Counted from the first letter of the stretch, positions 1 through 5,397 are shown. The stretch is DNA of 6,652 nt from Bacilli bacterium (GCA_017519965.1 JAFWRK010000040.1:1-6652), one strand, 5' to 3'. The notes: generated by a model from the letters alone, not told the origin. Translations and numbers: made by a program.

Positions 1-1
1 A

Positions 2-214
2 ATATTTAAAAAAGGTAAAAAGAGTTATACAAAGAGACAATACTTCTTTGGACCAATCTTCTTAATTAAAAAAGGAGAACTATTTAAAGAATATTATGAA
101 AGAGAATGTAAAACTAGAGAAATAATGTTAGAGTTTCTTCCCAAAAGATTTTATTTAAGAAGAAAAAAAATACAAAAAGAAATTACAGAAATAAAAAATG
201 AACTAAAAATCTAA
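2..214 (+). CDS. C-terminal part of an unrecognised basic protein (5' end outside window)
   Basis: Reading from position 2, the frame is open for 70 codons to the TAA at 212-214, so this is the tail of a gene that begins before the window. The visible part is rich in Lys, Arg, Glu and aromatic residues. It contains a short hydrophobic patch (YFFGPIFLIKKGE, about residues 14-26 of the fragment) and ends in a charged, probably helical segment (FYLRRKKIQKEITEIKNELKI). No catalytic or binding motif is recognisable and I do not assign it to a family. A strong hairpin terminator begins at its stop codon, so it is the last gene of its transcript and is not co-transcribed with the HTH gene that follows. 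That it is real coding sequence rests on the long open frame directly joined to a terminator. Confidence 0.6.
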   Translation: MFKKGKKSYTKRQYFFGPIFLIKKGELFKEYYERECKTREIMLEFLPKRFYLRRKKIQKEITEIKNELKI

Positions 215-241
215 AAGACTAAATAATTAGTCTTTTTTTTT
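213..241 (+). terminator. Rho-independent terminator after the first partial gene
   Basis: AAAAGACTA (213-221) pairs perfectly with TAGTCTTTT (228-236). A further A222-T227 pair leaves a four-base loop, and a run of T follows to about 241. The stem starts inside the stop codon of the upstream gene. It separates that gene from the phage-like cassette promoter at 243. Confidence 0.88.
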
Positions 242-242
242 A

Positions 243-271
243 TTGATTGCATGATGCATATTTGCTATTAT
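243..271 (+). promoter_or_regulatory. Sigma-A-like promoter with a central palindrome, upstream of the HTH gene
   Basis: TTGATT (243-248) and TATTAT (266-271) are spaced by 17 nt, a good match to a sigma-A promoter, and the start at 291 follows about 20 nt later. Between the hexamers lies TGCAT-G-ATGCA (248-258), an inverted repeat with a one-base centre. A repressor bound there would block polymerase, so this is a natural operator candidate for the HTH protein encoded next. The promoter call comes from sequence match; the operator role is inference. Confidence 0.6.
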
Positions 272-290
272 ATATTTGAGGTAATAAATT

Positions 291-536
291 ATGGAAACAA
301 TAAAGAATGAATCAATTAATAATGAAGAATTTGATTTAATATGTGAATATTTAAGAATAAGGTATGAATCTAACATTAGTCAAAGAGAGCTAGCAAAAAA
401 AATTGGAATAGCTCAATCTACGATTGCAAGAATGGAAAAGAATATGCATTCTATGTCTGTAGGTAACTTTACCAAAATATTATCTGCTTTAGATTATAAG
501 TTAGAAATTACTAAAAAGGAGGAAAAAGATGAATAA
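291..536 (+). CDS. XRE-family helix-turn-helix transcriptional regulator (HigA-like)
   Basis: This 81-residue protein is little more than one DNA-binding domain. Residues about 30-50 (SQRELAKKIGIAQSTIARME) are a classic Cro/C1-type helix-turn-helix. They are followed by the usual third and fourth helices (SVGNFTKILSALDYKLEI) seen in HigA-like antitoxins and small phage repressors. The start is supported by GAGGT at 278-282. The gene overlaps the Bro-N gene by 8 nt (ATGAATAA), so the two are probably translationally coupled. Its promoter carries an inverted repeat between -35 and -10, which suggests autoregulation. No HigB/RelE-like toxin is visible on either side, so an antitoxin role is less likely than a role as cassette repressor. 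Family assignment is strong; the regulatory target is inferred. Confidence 0.88.
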   Translation: METIKNESINNEEFDLICEYLRIRYESNISQRELAKKIGIAQSTIARMEKNMHSMSVGNFTKILSALDYKLEITKKEEKDE

Positions 537-855
537 TAAAATACAATTATTAAATAAAACATTTGAAAATAAAAAAGTTAGAACAGTATGGAATCCCGAT
601 GAAGAAAAATATTATATAAGTGTTGTTGATATAGTTGGAGTATTAACAGATAGCGAATATCAAACAGCCAGAAATAATTGGAAAATTATCAAATATAGGT
701 TAAAAAAAGAAGGAAATGAAACGGTTACAAAATGTAACCAGTTGAAATTGATTTCCGAGGACGGTAAAAATAGATTAACTGATGTTGTCGATCTAGAAGA
801 AATGTTTCGTATAATAGAATCTATTCCAAGTAAGGAAGCAATAGCTTTTGTATGA
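529..855 (+). CDS. Short Bro-N (phage antirepressor N-terminal) domain protein, probably truncated
   Basis: The 108 residues match the start of the BRO/antirepressor family: a KIQLLNKTFENKKVRTVWN entry, YYISVVDIVGVLTDS (about 28-42), the NWKIIKYRLKKEGNETVTKCNQLKL segment, and DGKNRLTDVVDLEEMFRIIESIPS near the end. Bro-N is a DNA-binding domain of phage antirepressors and related regulators. Family members usually continue after the IPS motif into a helical C-terminal half and reach well over 200 residues. Here the frame stops at TGA after EAIAFV and no other frame continues the family, so the gene is probably a truncated remnant, though a functional stand-alone Bro-N domain cannot be excluded. 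The start is fixed by AAGGAGG (516-522), 6 nt before the ATG. It overlaps the upstream HTH gene by 8 nt. Confidence 0.82.
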   Translation: MNNKIQLLNKTFENKKVRTVWNPDEEKYYISVVDIVGVLTDSEYQTARNNWKIIKYRLKKEGNETVTKCNQLKLISEDGKNRLTDVVDLEEMFRIIESIPSKEAIAFV

Positions 856-873
856 AATAATATGATATTATTT
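855..873 (+). repeat. AT-rich palindrome at the end of the Bro-N gene
   Basis: AAATAATAT-G-ATATTATTT is a perfect inverted repeat of 9-bp arms around one base. It begins at the last base of the Bro-N stop codon. It could be an operator for the downstream KilA-N gene, a weak hairpin, or a scar at the point where Bro-N lost its C-terminal half. Because it is entirely A/T apart from the centre, chance is a real alternative. Confidence 0.4.
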
Positions 874-908
874 TCAGATAATTACATAAAGTAATGAATA
901 TTTATGTC

Positions 909-917
909 AAAGGAGGT
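909..917 (+). promoter_or_regulatory. Ribosome binding site that sets the KilA-N start at 925
   Basis: AAAGGAGGT (909-917) is a near-perfect Shine-Dalgarno sequence 7 nt before the ATG at 925. An in-frame ATG at 904 has no such sequence before it and would place this site inside the coding region, so 925 is the preferred start. Confidence 0.85.
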
Positions 918-924
918 TAATATT

Positions 925-1731
925 ATGGAATTAAAAGTAGAAAATCAAATTATTAATTATATGAAAATAGAAGATGAAGACTTTATTTCGATAACAGATA
1001 TGCTTAAATCTAAAGACGGTAATTTTTTTGTTACTGATTGGTTAAGAAATAGGAATACCATTGAGTTTTTGGGTATTTGGGAGGAACTACATAATCCAAA
1101 TTTTAATTATGGCGAATTCGCCATAATTAAAAGTCAAGCAGGTTTAAATAGTTATAAATTGAGTGTTAAAGAATGGGTAGAAAAAACCAATGCTATTGGT
1201 ATTACATCAAAGGCAGGAAGATATGGAGGTACATATGCACATAAAGATATTGCTTTTGAATTTGGAATGTGGATTAGTCCAAAATTTAAATTGCTATTAA
1301 TTAAGGAGTTTGAAAAATTAAAGAAAGAAGAACAAAGCAAATTAGGCTGGAATGCTAAAAGAGAATTATCTAAAATTAATTATAAAATTCACACCAGTGC
1401 TGTCAAACACAATCTAATACCAGTTAAACTAACTAAAGAACAAACTAATTATATTTATGCAGAAGAGGCAGATGTATTGAATATGGCATTATTTGGTCAA
1501 ACTGCTAAAGAATGGAGAATAAACAATCCCAAATTAGAAGGAAATATTAGAGACTATGCATCGATAAATGAATTAATATGCTTATCTAATTTGGAAACTT
1601 TAAATTCGGTATTTATTAATGATGGATTAAGTCAATCAATAAGATTAGAAAGATTAAATAAAATAGCAATATCACAAATGCAAATATTAAATAATAATGA
1701 TACAATATTATTAGAAGATAAAAAAATATAA
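925..1731 (+). CDS. KilA-N domain protein (phage/large-virus type DNA-binding regulator)
   Basis: This is a 268-residue protein of the KilA-N family common in prophages and mobile cassettes of Bacillota and Bacteroidota. The KilA-N domain spans about residues 20-125: FISITDML, WLRNRNTIEFLGIWEELHNP (39-58), then SVKEWVEKTNAIGI and GRYGGTYAHKDIAFEFGMWI. A charged helix follows (KLLLIKEFEKLKKEEQSKLGW), then the conserved C-terminal region with ELSKINYKIHTSAVK, EQTNYIYAEEADVLNMALFG, TAKEWR and GNIRDYASINELICLSNLE. The order and length look complete. KilA-N is a nucleic-acid-binding domain; the precise role of this subfamily is not established. It follows the truncated Bro-N gene by 69 nt with no clear terminator between, so it may share its transcript. 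Hand counting gives about 16 ATT to 13 ATA for Ile, against about 7 to 24 in the DUF421 gene, which fits horizontal origin. A 32-bp palindrome lies within codons 59-70. Confidence 0.9.
   Translation: MELKVENQIINYMKIEDEDFISITDMLKSKDGNFFVTDWLRNRNTIEFLGIWEELHNPNFNYGEFAIIKSQAGLNSYKLSVKEWVEKTNAIGITSKAGRYGGTYAHKDIAFEFGMWISPKFKLLLIKEFEKLKKEEQSKLGWNAKRELSKINYKIHTSAVKHNLIPVKLTKEQTNYIYAEEADVLNMALFGQTAKEWRINNPKLEGNIRDYASINELICLSNLETLNSVFINDGLSQSIRLERLNKIAISQMQILNNNDTILLEDKKI
1101..1132. repeat. Perfect 32-bp palindrome inside the KilA-N gene
   Basis: Every base from 1101 pairs with its partner to 1132 around the centre 1116/1117. The core is GGCGAATTCGCC (1111-1122... with TAT/ATA outside it), a GC-rich block in very AT-rich surroundings, flanked by TTTTAATTAT and its complement. 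It encodes roughly FNYGEFAIIK of the KilA-N domain. In RNA it could form a long hairpin with a small central loop; in DNA it could be a binding site for a dimeric regulator. The symmetry is seen directly; any function is inferred. Confidence 0.85.
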
Positions 1732-1782
1732 AACAAATAAAAGATAGATAGTAATTATAAATATTAAATCTAAATAATGATT

Positions 1783-1816
1783 AAAAAATAGAAAAGTTAA
1801 TTCTTTTCTATTTTTT
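1783..1816. terminator. Bidirectional terminator between the KilA-N gene and the convergent TIGR04086 gene
   Basis: AAAAAATAGAAAAG (1783-1796) pairs perfectly with CTTTTCTATTTTTT (1803-1816) around a TTAATT loop. On the plus strand the 3' arm ends in a T run (1811-1817). On the minus strand the complement of the A run at 1783-1788 gives the T tract. The stop codon of the minus-strand gene (1797-1799) lies in the loop, so that gene ends inside its own terminator. Confidence 0.87.
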
Positions 1817-2165
1817 TAGTATTAATACCTATCATACTACCAAGAGTAGTAGATATTAGAATAATAACATTATATATAATTAAATGAATACTAATCTTCT
1901 TTTGTACAATAGTAACAAAAGTACAGAATAAAATTAATAATATACCTAGTTTAATTCCATCTAAATAACCATTTTTAATAGAGTTTCTTCCTAAGATAAT
2001 ACTATTTACTATTAAAGTAATAACTAATGCACCAATCTTAAAAAACTTATAAGTATCAGTAGAAATATAATCAAAATAGTAGAGAATAGTAAGAAATAAA
2101 GATACAAATATTATAGTTATAATTATACTAATAATTGATAAAGAAAATTTCTTTATGTTTTTCAT
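1797..2165 (-). CDS. Four-TM membrane protein, TIGR04086 (YrzE-like) family
   Basis: This 122-residue protein has four hydrophobic segments at about residues 8-31, 44-58, 70-87 and 94-114. The loop after TM2 carries GRNSIKNGYLDGIKLG (59-74), matching the GRK/KG...G pattern of TIGR04086 membrane proteins. The end NVIILISTTLGSMIGIN (99-115) matches the family's glycine-containing last helix. The family is small, found in Bacillota, and has no established function; the protein should sit in the cytoplasmic membrane. The start is supported by AGAGGTG on the minus strand (about 2170-2176), 4 nt before the ATG. It is transcribed divergently from the DUF421 gene, with about 66 bp between the two starts, and ends in a terminator shared with the KilA-N gene. 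The membrane call is firm; the family call rests on motif recall. Confidence 0.8.
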   Translation of the reverse strand: MKNIKKFSLSIISIIITIIFVSLFLTILYYFDYISTDTYKFFKIGALVITLIVNSIILGRNSIKNGYLDGIKLGILLILFCTFVTIVQKKISIHLIIYNVIILISTTLGSMIGINTKKIEKN

Positions 2166-2176
2166 AATTCACCTCT

Positions 2177-2205
2177 AGTTAATTTTATGTTTAATAAGTT
2201 AATTT
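2177..2205 (+). repeat. Two direct repeats AGTTAATTT in the divergent intergenic region
   Basis: AGTTAATTT occurs at 2177-2185 and at 2197-2205, 20 bp apart, about two helical turns, between the divergent TIGR04086 and DUF421 starts. Equal helical phasing is typical of sites for one regulator, but the units are A/T-rich and short. No convincing -35/-10 pair was found in this gap for either gene. Confidence 0.35.
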
Positions 2206-2231
2206 ATACACATAATAATAAAGGTGATATT

Positions 2232-2876
2232 ATGAAATACTTAATTATATTAGGAAGAAGTGCTTTCTTTTATGCCTTAATTGGAATTCTATATAGAATG
2301 ATGGGTAAAAGAGAAGTAGCAGAGTTATCTATAATGGATTTAATAGTTTCTATATTTATTGCACAATTAGCTTCTATCGCAATAGAAAATTATAATAATT
2401 CAATGCTTATTTCTATTATACCTATAGCAGTATTAGTTAGTTTCCAGTTATTATCAAGTTATTTAGAAATAAAATCTCATAAAGTAAAAGAAGTAGTAGA
2501 TGGTAAAATATCAGTAATAATAAATAGAGGAAGAATAGACTTTGATGAATTAGAAAATCAAAGATATGGAATAGAAGACTTATTAGTAGAATTAAGAACT
2601 AAAGGAATAAAATCTATAGAAGATGTAGATTATGCTATATTGGAAACTAATGGTAAATTATCTATATTTGAAAAGAAAGATGACCAAAATAGTACTTATC
2701 CATTACCAGTAATAATAGATGGAAGAGTAGAAGAAGATACTTTAATAGAAATAGGAGAAACAAGTAAATGGTTAAATAATGAATTATTAAAAGATAATTT
2801 AAGAGTAGAAGATATATTCTATGCATTCTATAAAAATAATAATTTATTTATAATTACAAGAGACAACATAAAATGA
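2232..2876 (+). CDS. DUF421 / YetF-family membrane protein
   Basis: This 214-residue protein has three N-terminal membrane helices (about residues 3-21, 34-51 and 58-77). The family signature MGKREVAELSIMDLIVSIFIA (24-44) lies between TM1 and TM2. A soluble YetF-type domain follows, with VVDGKISVIINRGRID (88-103), GIEDLLVELRTKGI, DVDYAILETNGKLSIF and, later, PLPVIIDGRV. Length and order fit full-length YetF/YkjA-like proteins. The family is widespread in Bacillota. Spore-former members have been linked to spore membrane properties, but nothing here shows sporulation. AAAGGTGAT (2220-2228) 3 nt before the ATG fixes the start at 2232. An in-frame ATG at 2187 lacks a ribosome binding site and would add 15 non-family residues. 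The GHL10 gene follows 34 nt later with no terminator between, so the two are probably an operon. Confidence 0.9.
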   Translation: MKYLIILGRSAFFYALIGILYRMMGKREVAELSIMDLIVSIFIAQLASIAIENYNNSMLISIIPIAVLVSFQLLSSYLEIKSHKVKEVVDGKISVIINRGRIDFDELENQRYGIEDLLVELRTKGIKSIEDVDYAILETNGKLSIFEKKDDQNSTYPLPVIIDGRVEEDTLIEIGETSKWLNNELLKDNLRVEDIFYAFYKNNNLFIITRDNIK

Positions 2877-2910
2877 CAATATATTAAACTAATATAAAGA
2901 TGGTGATAGT

Positions 2911-4038
2911 ATGAAAAAAATACTTATAATTCTTTTATTAGTTTTTTTAATTATAAATACAGGTTTCACTAATTCAAAAGAAGAAATAAGAGGAGTATTT
3001 ATAAGTTATATAGAAGAAAAAGAATATTTAAGTAAAGATGAAGAGAAGTCTAAAATTAATATAAAAGAAATAATAAATAATATAAAGAAAAGTAATTATA
3101 ACTTAATAATATTACAAGTAAGATCTAATTGTGACTCTATATATAATTCAAATATATTTAAAGAAAAATTAGAAGGCTTAAGTAATGATTATTTTGATGT
3201 ATTAGATTATTTCATACAAGAATCTCATAAAAAAGGAATTAAAGTATATGCATGGATTAATCCTTATAGAATAAGAACTACAATAGATACTTCTACAATA
3301 ACTGAACTTAGTCCGGCATATAAATATCTAAATACAGACTATATTTATATAAATAATGGAATATATTTTAATCCAAGTAAAAAAGAAGTAGAAGATTTAA
3401 TAGTAGAAGGAGTAAAAGAAATAATAGATAATTATAAAGTAGATGGAATACTATTTGATGATTACTTTTATCCAGGTGATGATGTAGATATAAAGGACTA
3501 TAATGAATATATAGAAAATAATAACTATGTAGATCCTAAAACATATCACTTAAATATAATTAATAGAATGGTTAAAAGAGTACATACTATATGTAAGAAT
3601 AAAAATGTTTTATTTGGAATAAGTCCAGATGGAAATATAAACAATAATTATGATTATTTATATGCAGATATATATAAATGGTTAGATAGTAGTGATTATG
3701 TAGATTATATAATGCCACAAATATATTATGGATTCTTTAATGAGTCTAAACCATTTTATAATATAGTTCATGAATGGAATAATTATATTAAAAATAAAGA
3801 TATAAAACTAATAATAGCTCTAGCTATGTATAAATCAGGTAATTATGATAAATATGCTAAAAGTGGAGAATATGAATGGATTAATTCTAAAGATATACTA
3901 AAAAAAGAAGTATTAATATCCAGAAATTTAAAACAATATAATGGTTTTAGTATATTTAGATATGACAATTTATATGGAAATAATATAAATGATAATCAAA
4001 AAGAAGAAGCAAGTAATTTACATCAAATTCTTAATTAA
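2911..4038 (+). CDS. Exported glycosyl-hydrolase-like 10 protein (GHL10/DUF187, YngK/DigH-like)
   Basis: The 375-residue product starts with a signal peptide (KK, then a hydrophobic core to about residue 17) without a lipobox Cys, so it is secreted or held by an uncleaved signal anchor. The rest is one GHL10 TIM-barrel-like domain: RGVFISYIE (27-35), NLIILQVRSNCDSIY (64-78), VYAWINPYR (112-120), VDGILFDDYFYP (177-188), FGISPDGNINNNYDYLYAD (235-253) and VDYIMPQIYYGF (264-275). The FDDYFYP block is the family's best-conserved acidic motif and is intact. The characterised E. coli relative DigH (YddW) cleaves denuded peptidoglycan glycan strands, so a cell-wall glycan hydrolase role is the likeliest here. 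The start has GGTGAT (2902-2907) 3 nt upstream. Ile codons are mostly ATA, as in DUF421 and unlike the KilA-N gene. No terminator follows. Confidence 0.88.
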   Translation: MKKILIILLLVFLIINTGFTNSKEEIRGVFISYIEEKEYLSKDEEKSKINIKEIINNIKKSNYNLIILQVRSNCDSIYNSNIFKEKLEGLSNDYFDVLDYFIQESHKKGIKVYAWINPYRIRTTIDTSTITELSPAYKYLNTDYIYINNGIYFNPSKKEVEDLIVEGVKEIIDNYKVDGILFDDYFYPGDDVDIKDYNEYIENNNYVDPKTYHLNIINRMVKRVHTICKNKNVLFGISPDGNINNNYDYLYADIYKWLDSSDYVDYIMPQIYYGFFNESKPFYNIVHEWNNYIKNKDIKLIIALAMYKSGNYDKYAKSGEYEWINSKDILKKEVLISRNLKQYNGFSIFRYDNLYGNNINDNQKEEASNLHQILN

Positions 4039-4041
4039 TAC

Positions 4042-4080
4042 TTTAATTTTATAAAAACTTTATCTATAATTAAGATAAAG
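4042..4080 (+). promoter_or_regulatory. Candidate promoter and overlapping inverted repeat upstream of the first prepilin
   Basis: A perfect -10 TATAAT (4065-4070) has only a weak -35 (TTTAAT, 4042-4047) at 17 nt spacing. CTTTATCT (4058-4065) and AGATAAAG (4073-4080) form an 8-bp inverted repeat around it, so a protein bound there would cover the -10 and the start point. Transcription from about 4077 would give a leader of under 20 nt ending in AGGGTGAT. A weak -35 with a perfect -10 inside a palindrome fits a regulated promoter, which is inference. Confidence 0.45.
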
Positions 4081-4093
4081 GTAGGGTGATAAA

Positions 4094-4657
4094 GTGAAGA
4101 AAGTGAATAAGAAAGGATTTACATTAGTAGAGTTATTAGCAACTTTAGTTATATTAGGATTACTAACAGTAATAGCAGCCCCTAATATTATTGGTATATT
4201 AACTAATACAAAGTTAAATACATATATAAGTGATGCTAATAAACTCCAAACATTAGCTGAATACAAATTTAGATCTGATTCTAAGATTACTAGACCACAA
4301 GATGGACAATGTATAGTACTAACAATGAATTATCTAGGTACAAGTGAATTTAAGAATCCACCATATGGAGGAACATACTCAACAGATAAATCATTTGTAG
4401 TAATTAAGGGAGAAAAAAATGCACAAGGAGCTCTAGAATACAAATACTATGTTCAAATAATAGAAGAAATAAAAACCGGAACTGAATATGGTGGTATTAA
4501 ACAAACAATAAAATCAGAAATAAAAAAAGAAAATAATGTTGATTTAGTAGAAACAGGAATGAGCAGTTCTAATTTACCAACAACAGGAACAGATATGGCG
4601 TTAGATGCTAATGGTACAAACAAAACAAGTTGTTCAACAATAAGAAATACGTATTAA
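4094..4657 (+). CDS. Type IV prepilin / pseudopilin-like protein (first of a pair)
   Basis: The 187-residue protein has a class III prepilin leader: MKKVNKKG then FTLVELLATLVILGLLTVIA, with Gly8 at -1, Phe9 at +1 and Glu13 at +5, the signature for cleavage and N-methylation by a prepilin peptidase. The hydrophobic helix (9-29) is followed by an amphipathic stretch and a globular part with PYGGTYS, SFVVIK and YKYYVQIIEE. Two cysteines, C73 and C180, could form the disulfide that closes the C-terminal loop of many pilins. The start is GTG at 4094, set by AGGGTGAT ending 3 nt upstream; a second in-frame GTG at 4103 would shorten the basic leader. No assembly ATPase, platform protein or prepilin peptidase gene is in the window. 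Minor pilin or pseudopilin is likelier than major pilin, judging by its ordinary AT-rich codon use and weak signals. Confidence 0.87.
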   Translation: MKKVNKKGFTLVELLATLVILGLLTVIAAPNIIGILTNTKLNTYISDANKLQTLAEYKFRSDSKITRPQDGQCIVLTMNYLGTSEFKNPPYGGTYSTDKSFVVIKGEKNAQGALEYKYYVQIIEEIKTGTEYGGIKQTIKSEIKKENNVDLVETGMSSSNLPTTGTDMALDANGTNKTSCSTIRNTY

Positions 4658-4662
4658 AATAT

Positions 4663-4717
4663 TTTACAACTGGAGTTGTAAACATAAAAAAAAATATTGA
4701 AAGTAAAAAATCAATAT
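4663..4717 (+). repeat. Two hairpins in the gap between the prepilin genes
   Basis: TTTACAACT (4663-4671) and AGTTGTAAA (4674-4682) are perfect 9-bp arms around GG, starting 6 nt after the first prepilin's stop. No T run follows, only A's, so this is not a standard intrinsic terminator for the plus strand. It may stabilise the 3' end of the first message or cause pausing. A second, looser repeat, ATATTGA (4694-4700) and TCAATAT (4711-4717), overlaps the promoter of the second prepilin. Confidence 0.6.
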
Positions 4718-4725
4718 GATATATT
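4697..4725 (+). promoter_or_regulatory. Strong extended -10 promoter for the second prepilin
   Basis: TTGAAA (4697-4702) and TATATT (4720-4725) are 17 nt apart and each is one base off consensus. TG at 4717-4718, one base before the -10, makes it an extended -10 element. Transcription would start near 4732, giving a leader of about 36 nt with AGGAAAGAGAGTGA before the ATG. A 7-bp inverted repeat overlaps the spacer. Confidence 0.7.
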
Positions 4726-4767
4726 TAAAATGTAATAATAAGATAGGAAAGAGAGTGAATTAAATTT

Positions 4768-5397
4768 ATGGCAAAAAAAGCAAAAAAGGCAAGAGCTAGT
4801 CAACAATCAGGATTTACATTAATCGAGTTACTAGCAGTTATTACAATCATGGGTATCTTGATGATGGTAGCAATCCCAGCAGTATCAAGAACAATTGAAA
4901 ATTCAAGAAGGGATACATTTGCTGATACAGCAACTGCATATATAAATGCAGTTAAGAATTCAGTTTCAGCAGATGAAGTTTTATGTAGTACAGCATCTTC
5001 TACTTCAATGAGTACCAATATTTCATCAGCAGTAGCAGGGAAATATTATTTAAATGTTGCAACTGAAGATAACGCAACATATAAAGCAAATAGCGCACTA
5101 GATAATGCTACAGCTTTAATGGAGTCTGGTGGTAAATCCTCATGGGGTAATGCAAATGTAAGAGGTTATGTAGTATTAACTAAAACAACTAATAATAATC
5201 AAACTAAATACACTTATCAAATTGTATTGACTGATTCTGGAAATCACGGAACAAATGGTACTACAACAGGACTTGTTGGAACAAATAATATAGTAAAAAG
5301 ATCAGATGTTTCTTCTTCAGCAACTCTTACATATACTTCTACAGATCTAATCAAAGCACCATCAAACACAGTATTTGTATGTAAAGTAGATGCATAA
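4768..5397 (+). CDS. Type IV prepilin, probable major pilin
   Basis: The 209-residue protein carries a 15-residue basic leader (MAKKAKKARASQQSG) and the prepilin motif GFTLIELLAVITIMGILMMVAIP, with Gly15 at -1, Phe16 at +1 and Glu20 at +5. After the helix comes SRTIENSRRDTFADTATAYINAVKNS, then a Thr/Ser/Asn/Ala-rich globular region with GGKSSWG, GYVVLTK and KYTYQIVLTDSGNHG. Cysteines at 73 and 205 could form the loop-closing disulfide. The motif order matches that of the preceding prepilin, so the two are probably paralogues. This gene uses GCA, ATC and other more GC-rich codons far more than its neighbours. It also has an extended -10 promoter and a UUCG terminator, all signs of high expression. 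The product would be inserted in the membrane, processed by a prepilin peptidase and assembled into a pilus; the assembly genes must be elsewhere. Major-pilin status is inferred. Confidence 0.88.
   Translation: MAKKAKKARASQQSGFTLIELLAVITIMGILMMVAIPAVSRTIENSRRDTFADTATAYINAVKNSVSADEVLCSTASSTSMSTNISSAVAGKYYLNVATEDNATYKANSALDNATALMESGGKSSWGNANVRGYVVLTKTTNNNQTKYTYQIVLTDSGNHGTNGTTTGLVGTNNIVKRSDVSSSATLTYTSTDLIKAPSNTVFVCKVDA

Noticed and set aside
291..855. Toxin-antitoxin pair made of the HTH protein and the overlapping gene
   Set aside because: The partner is a Bro-N domain protein, not a HigB/RelE or other known toxin, and neither flank supplies a toxin.
853..903. Reading TGA at 853-855 as Trp, or a frameshift, to extend the Bro-N protein
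   Set aside because: Trp is TGG in every gene here. The read-through sequence ends at TAA within about 15 codons and does not resemble the family's C-terminal half, and neither alternative frame stays open.
1152..1340. Open frame on the minus strand inside the KilA-N gene
   Set aside because: It lies fully antisense to a gene with clear family motifs and has no ribosome binding site or recognisable domain.
129..1992. Shared 12-mer AGAGTTTCTTCC near 129-140 and 1980-1991 as possible attachment-site repeats around the cassette
   Set aside because: Both copies lie within coding sequence of unrelated genes, the identity does not extend beyond the 12-mer, and a match of this length is plausible by chance at this base composition.
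4060..4266. Minus-strand open frame over the start of the first prepilin
   Set aside because: It is antisense to the prepilin motif and its hydrophobicity mirrors the pilin helix; it has no independent support.
4800..5018. Minus-strand open frame over the second prepilin
   Set aside because: It is a shadow of the highly expressed pilin gene and matches no family.
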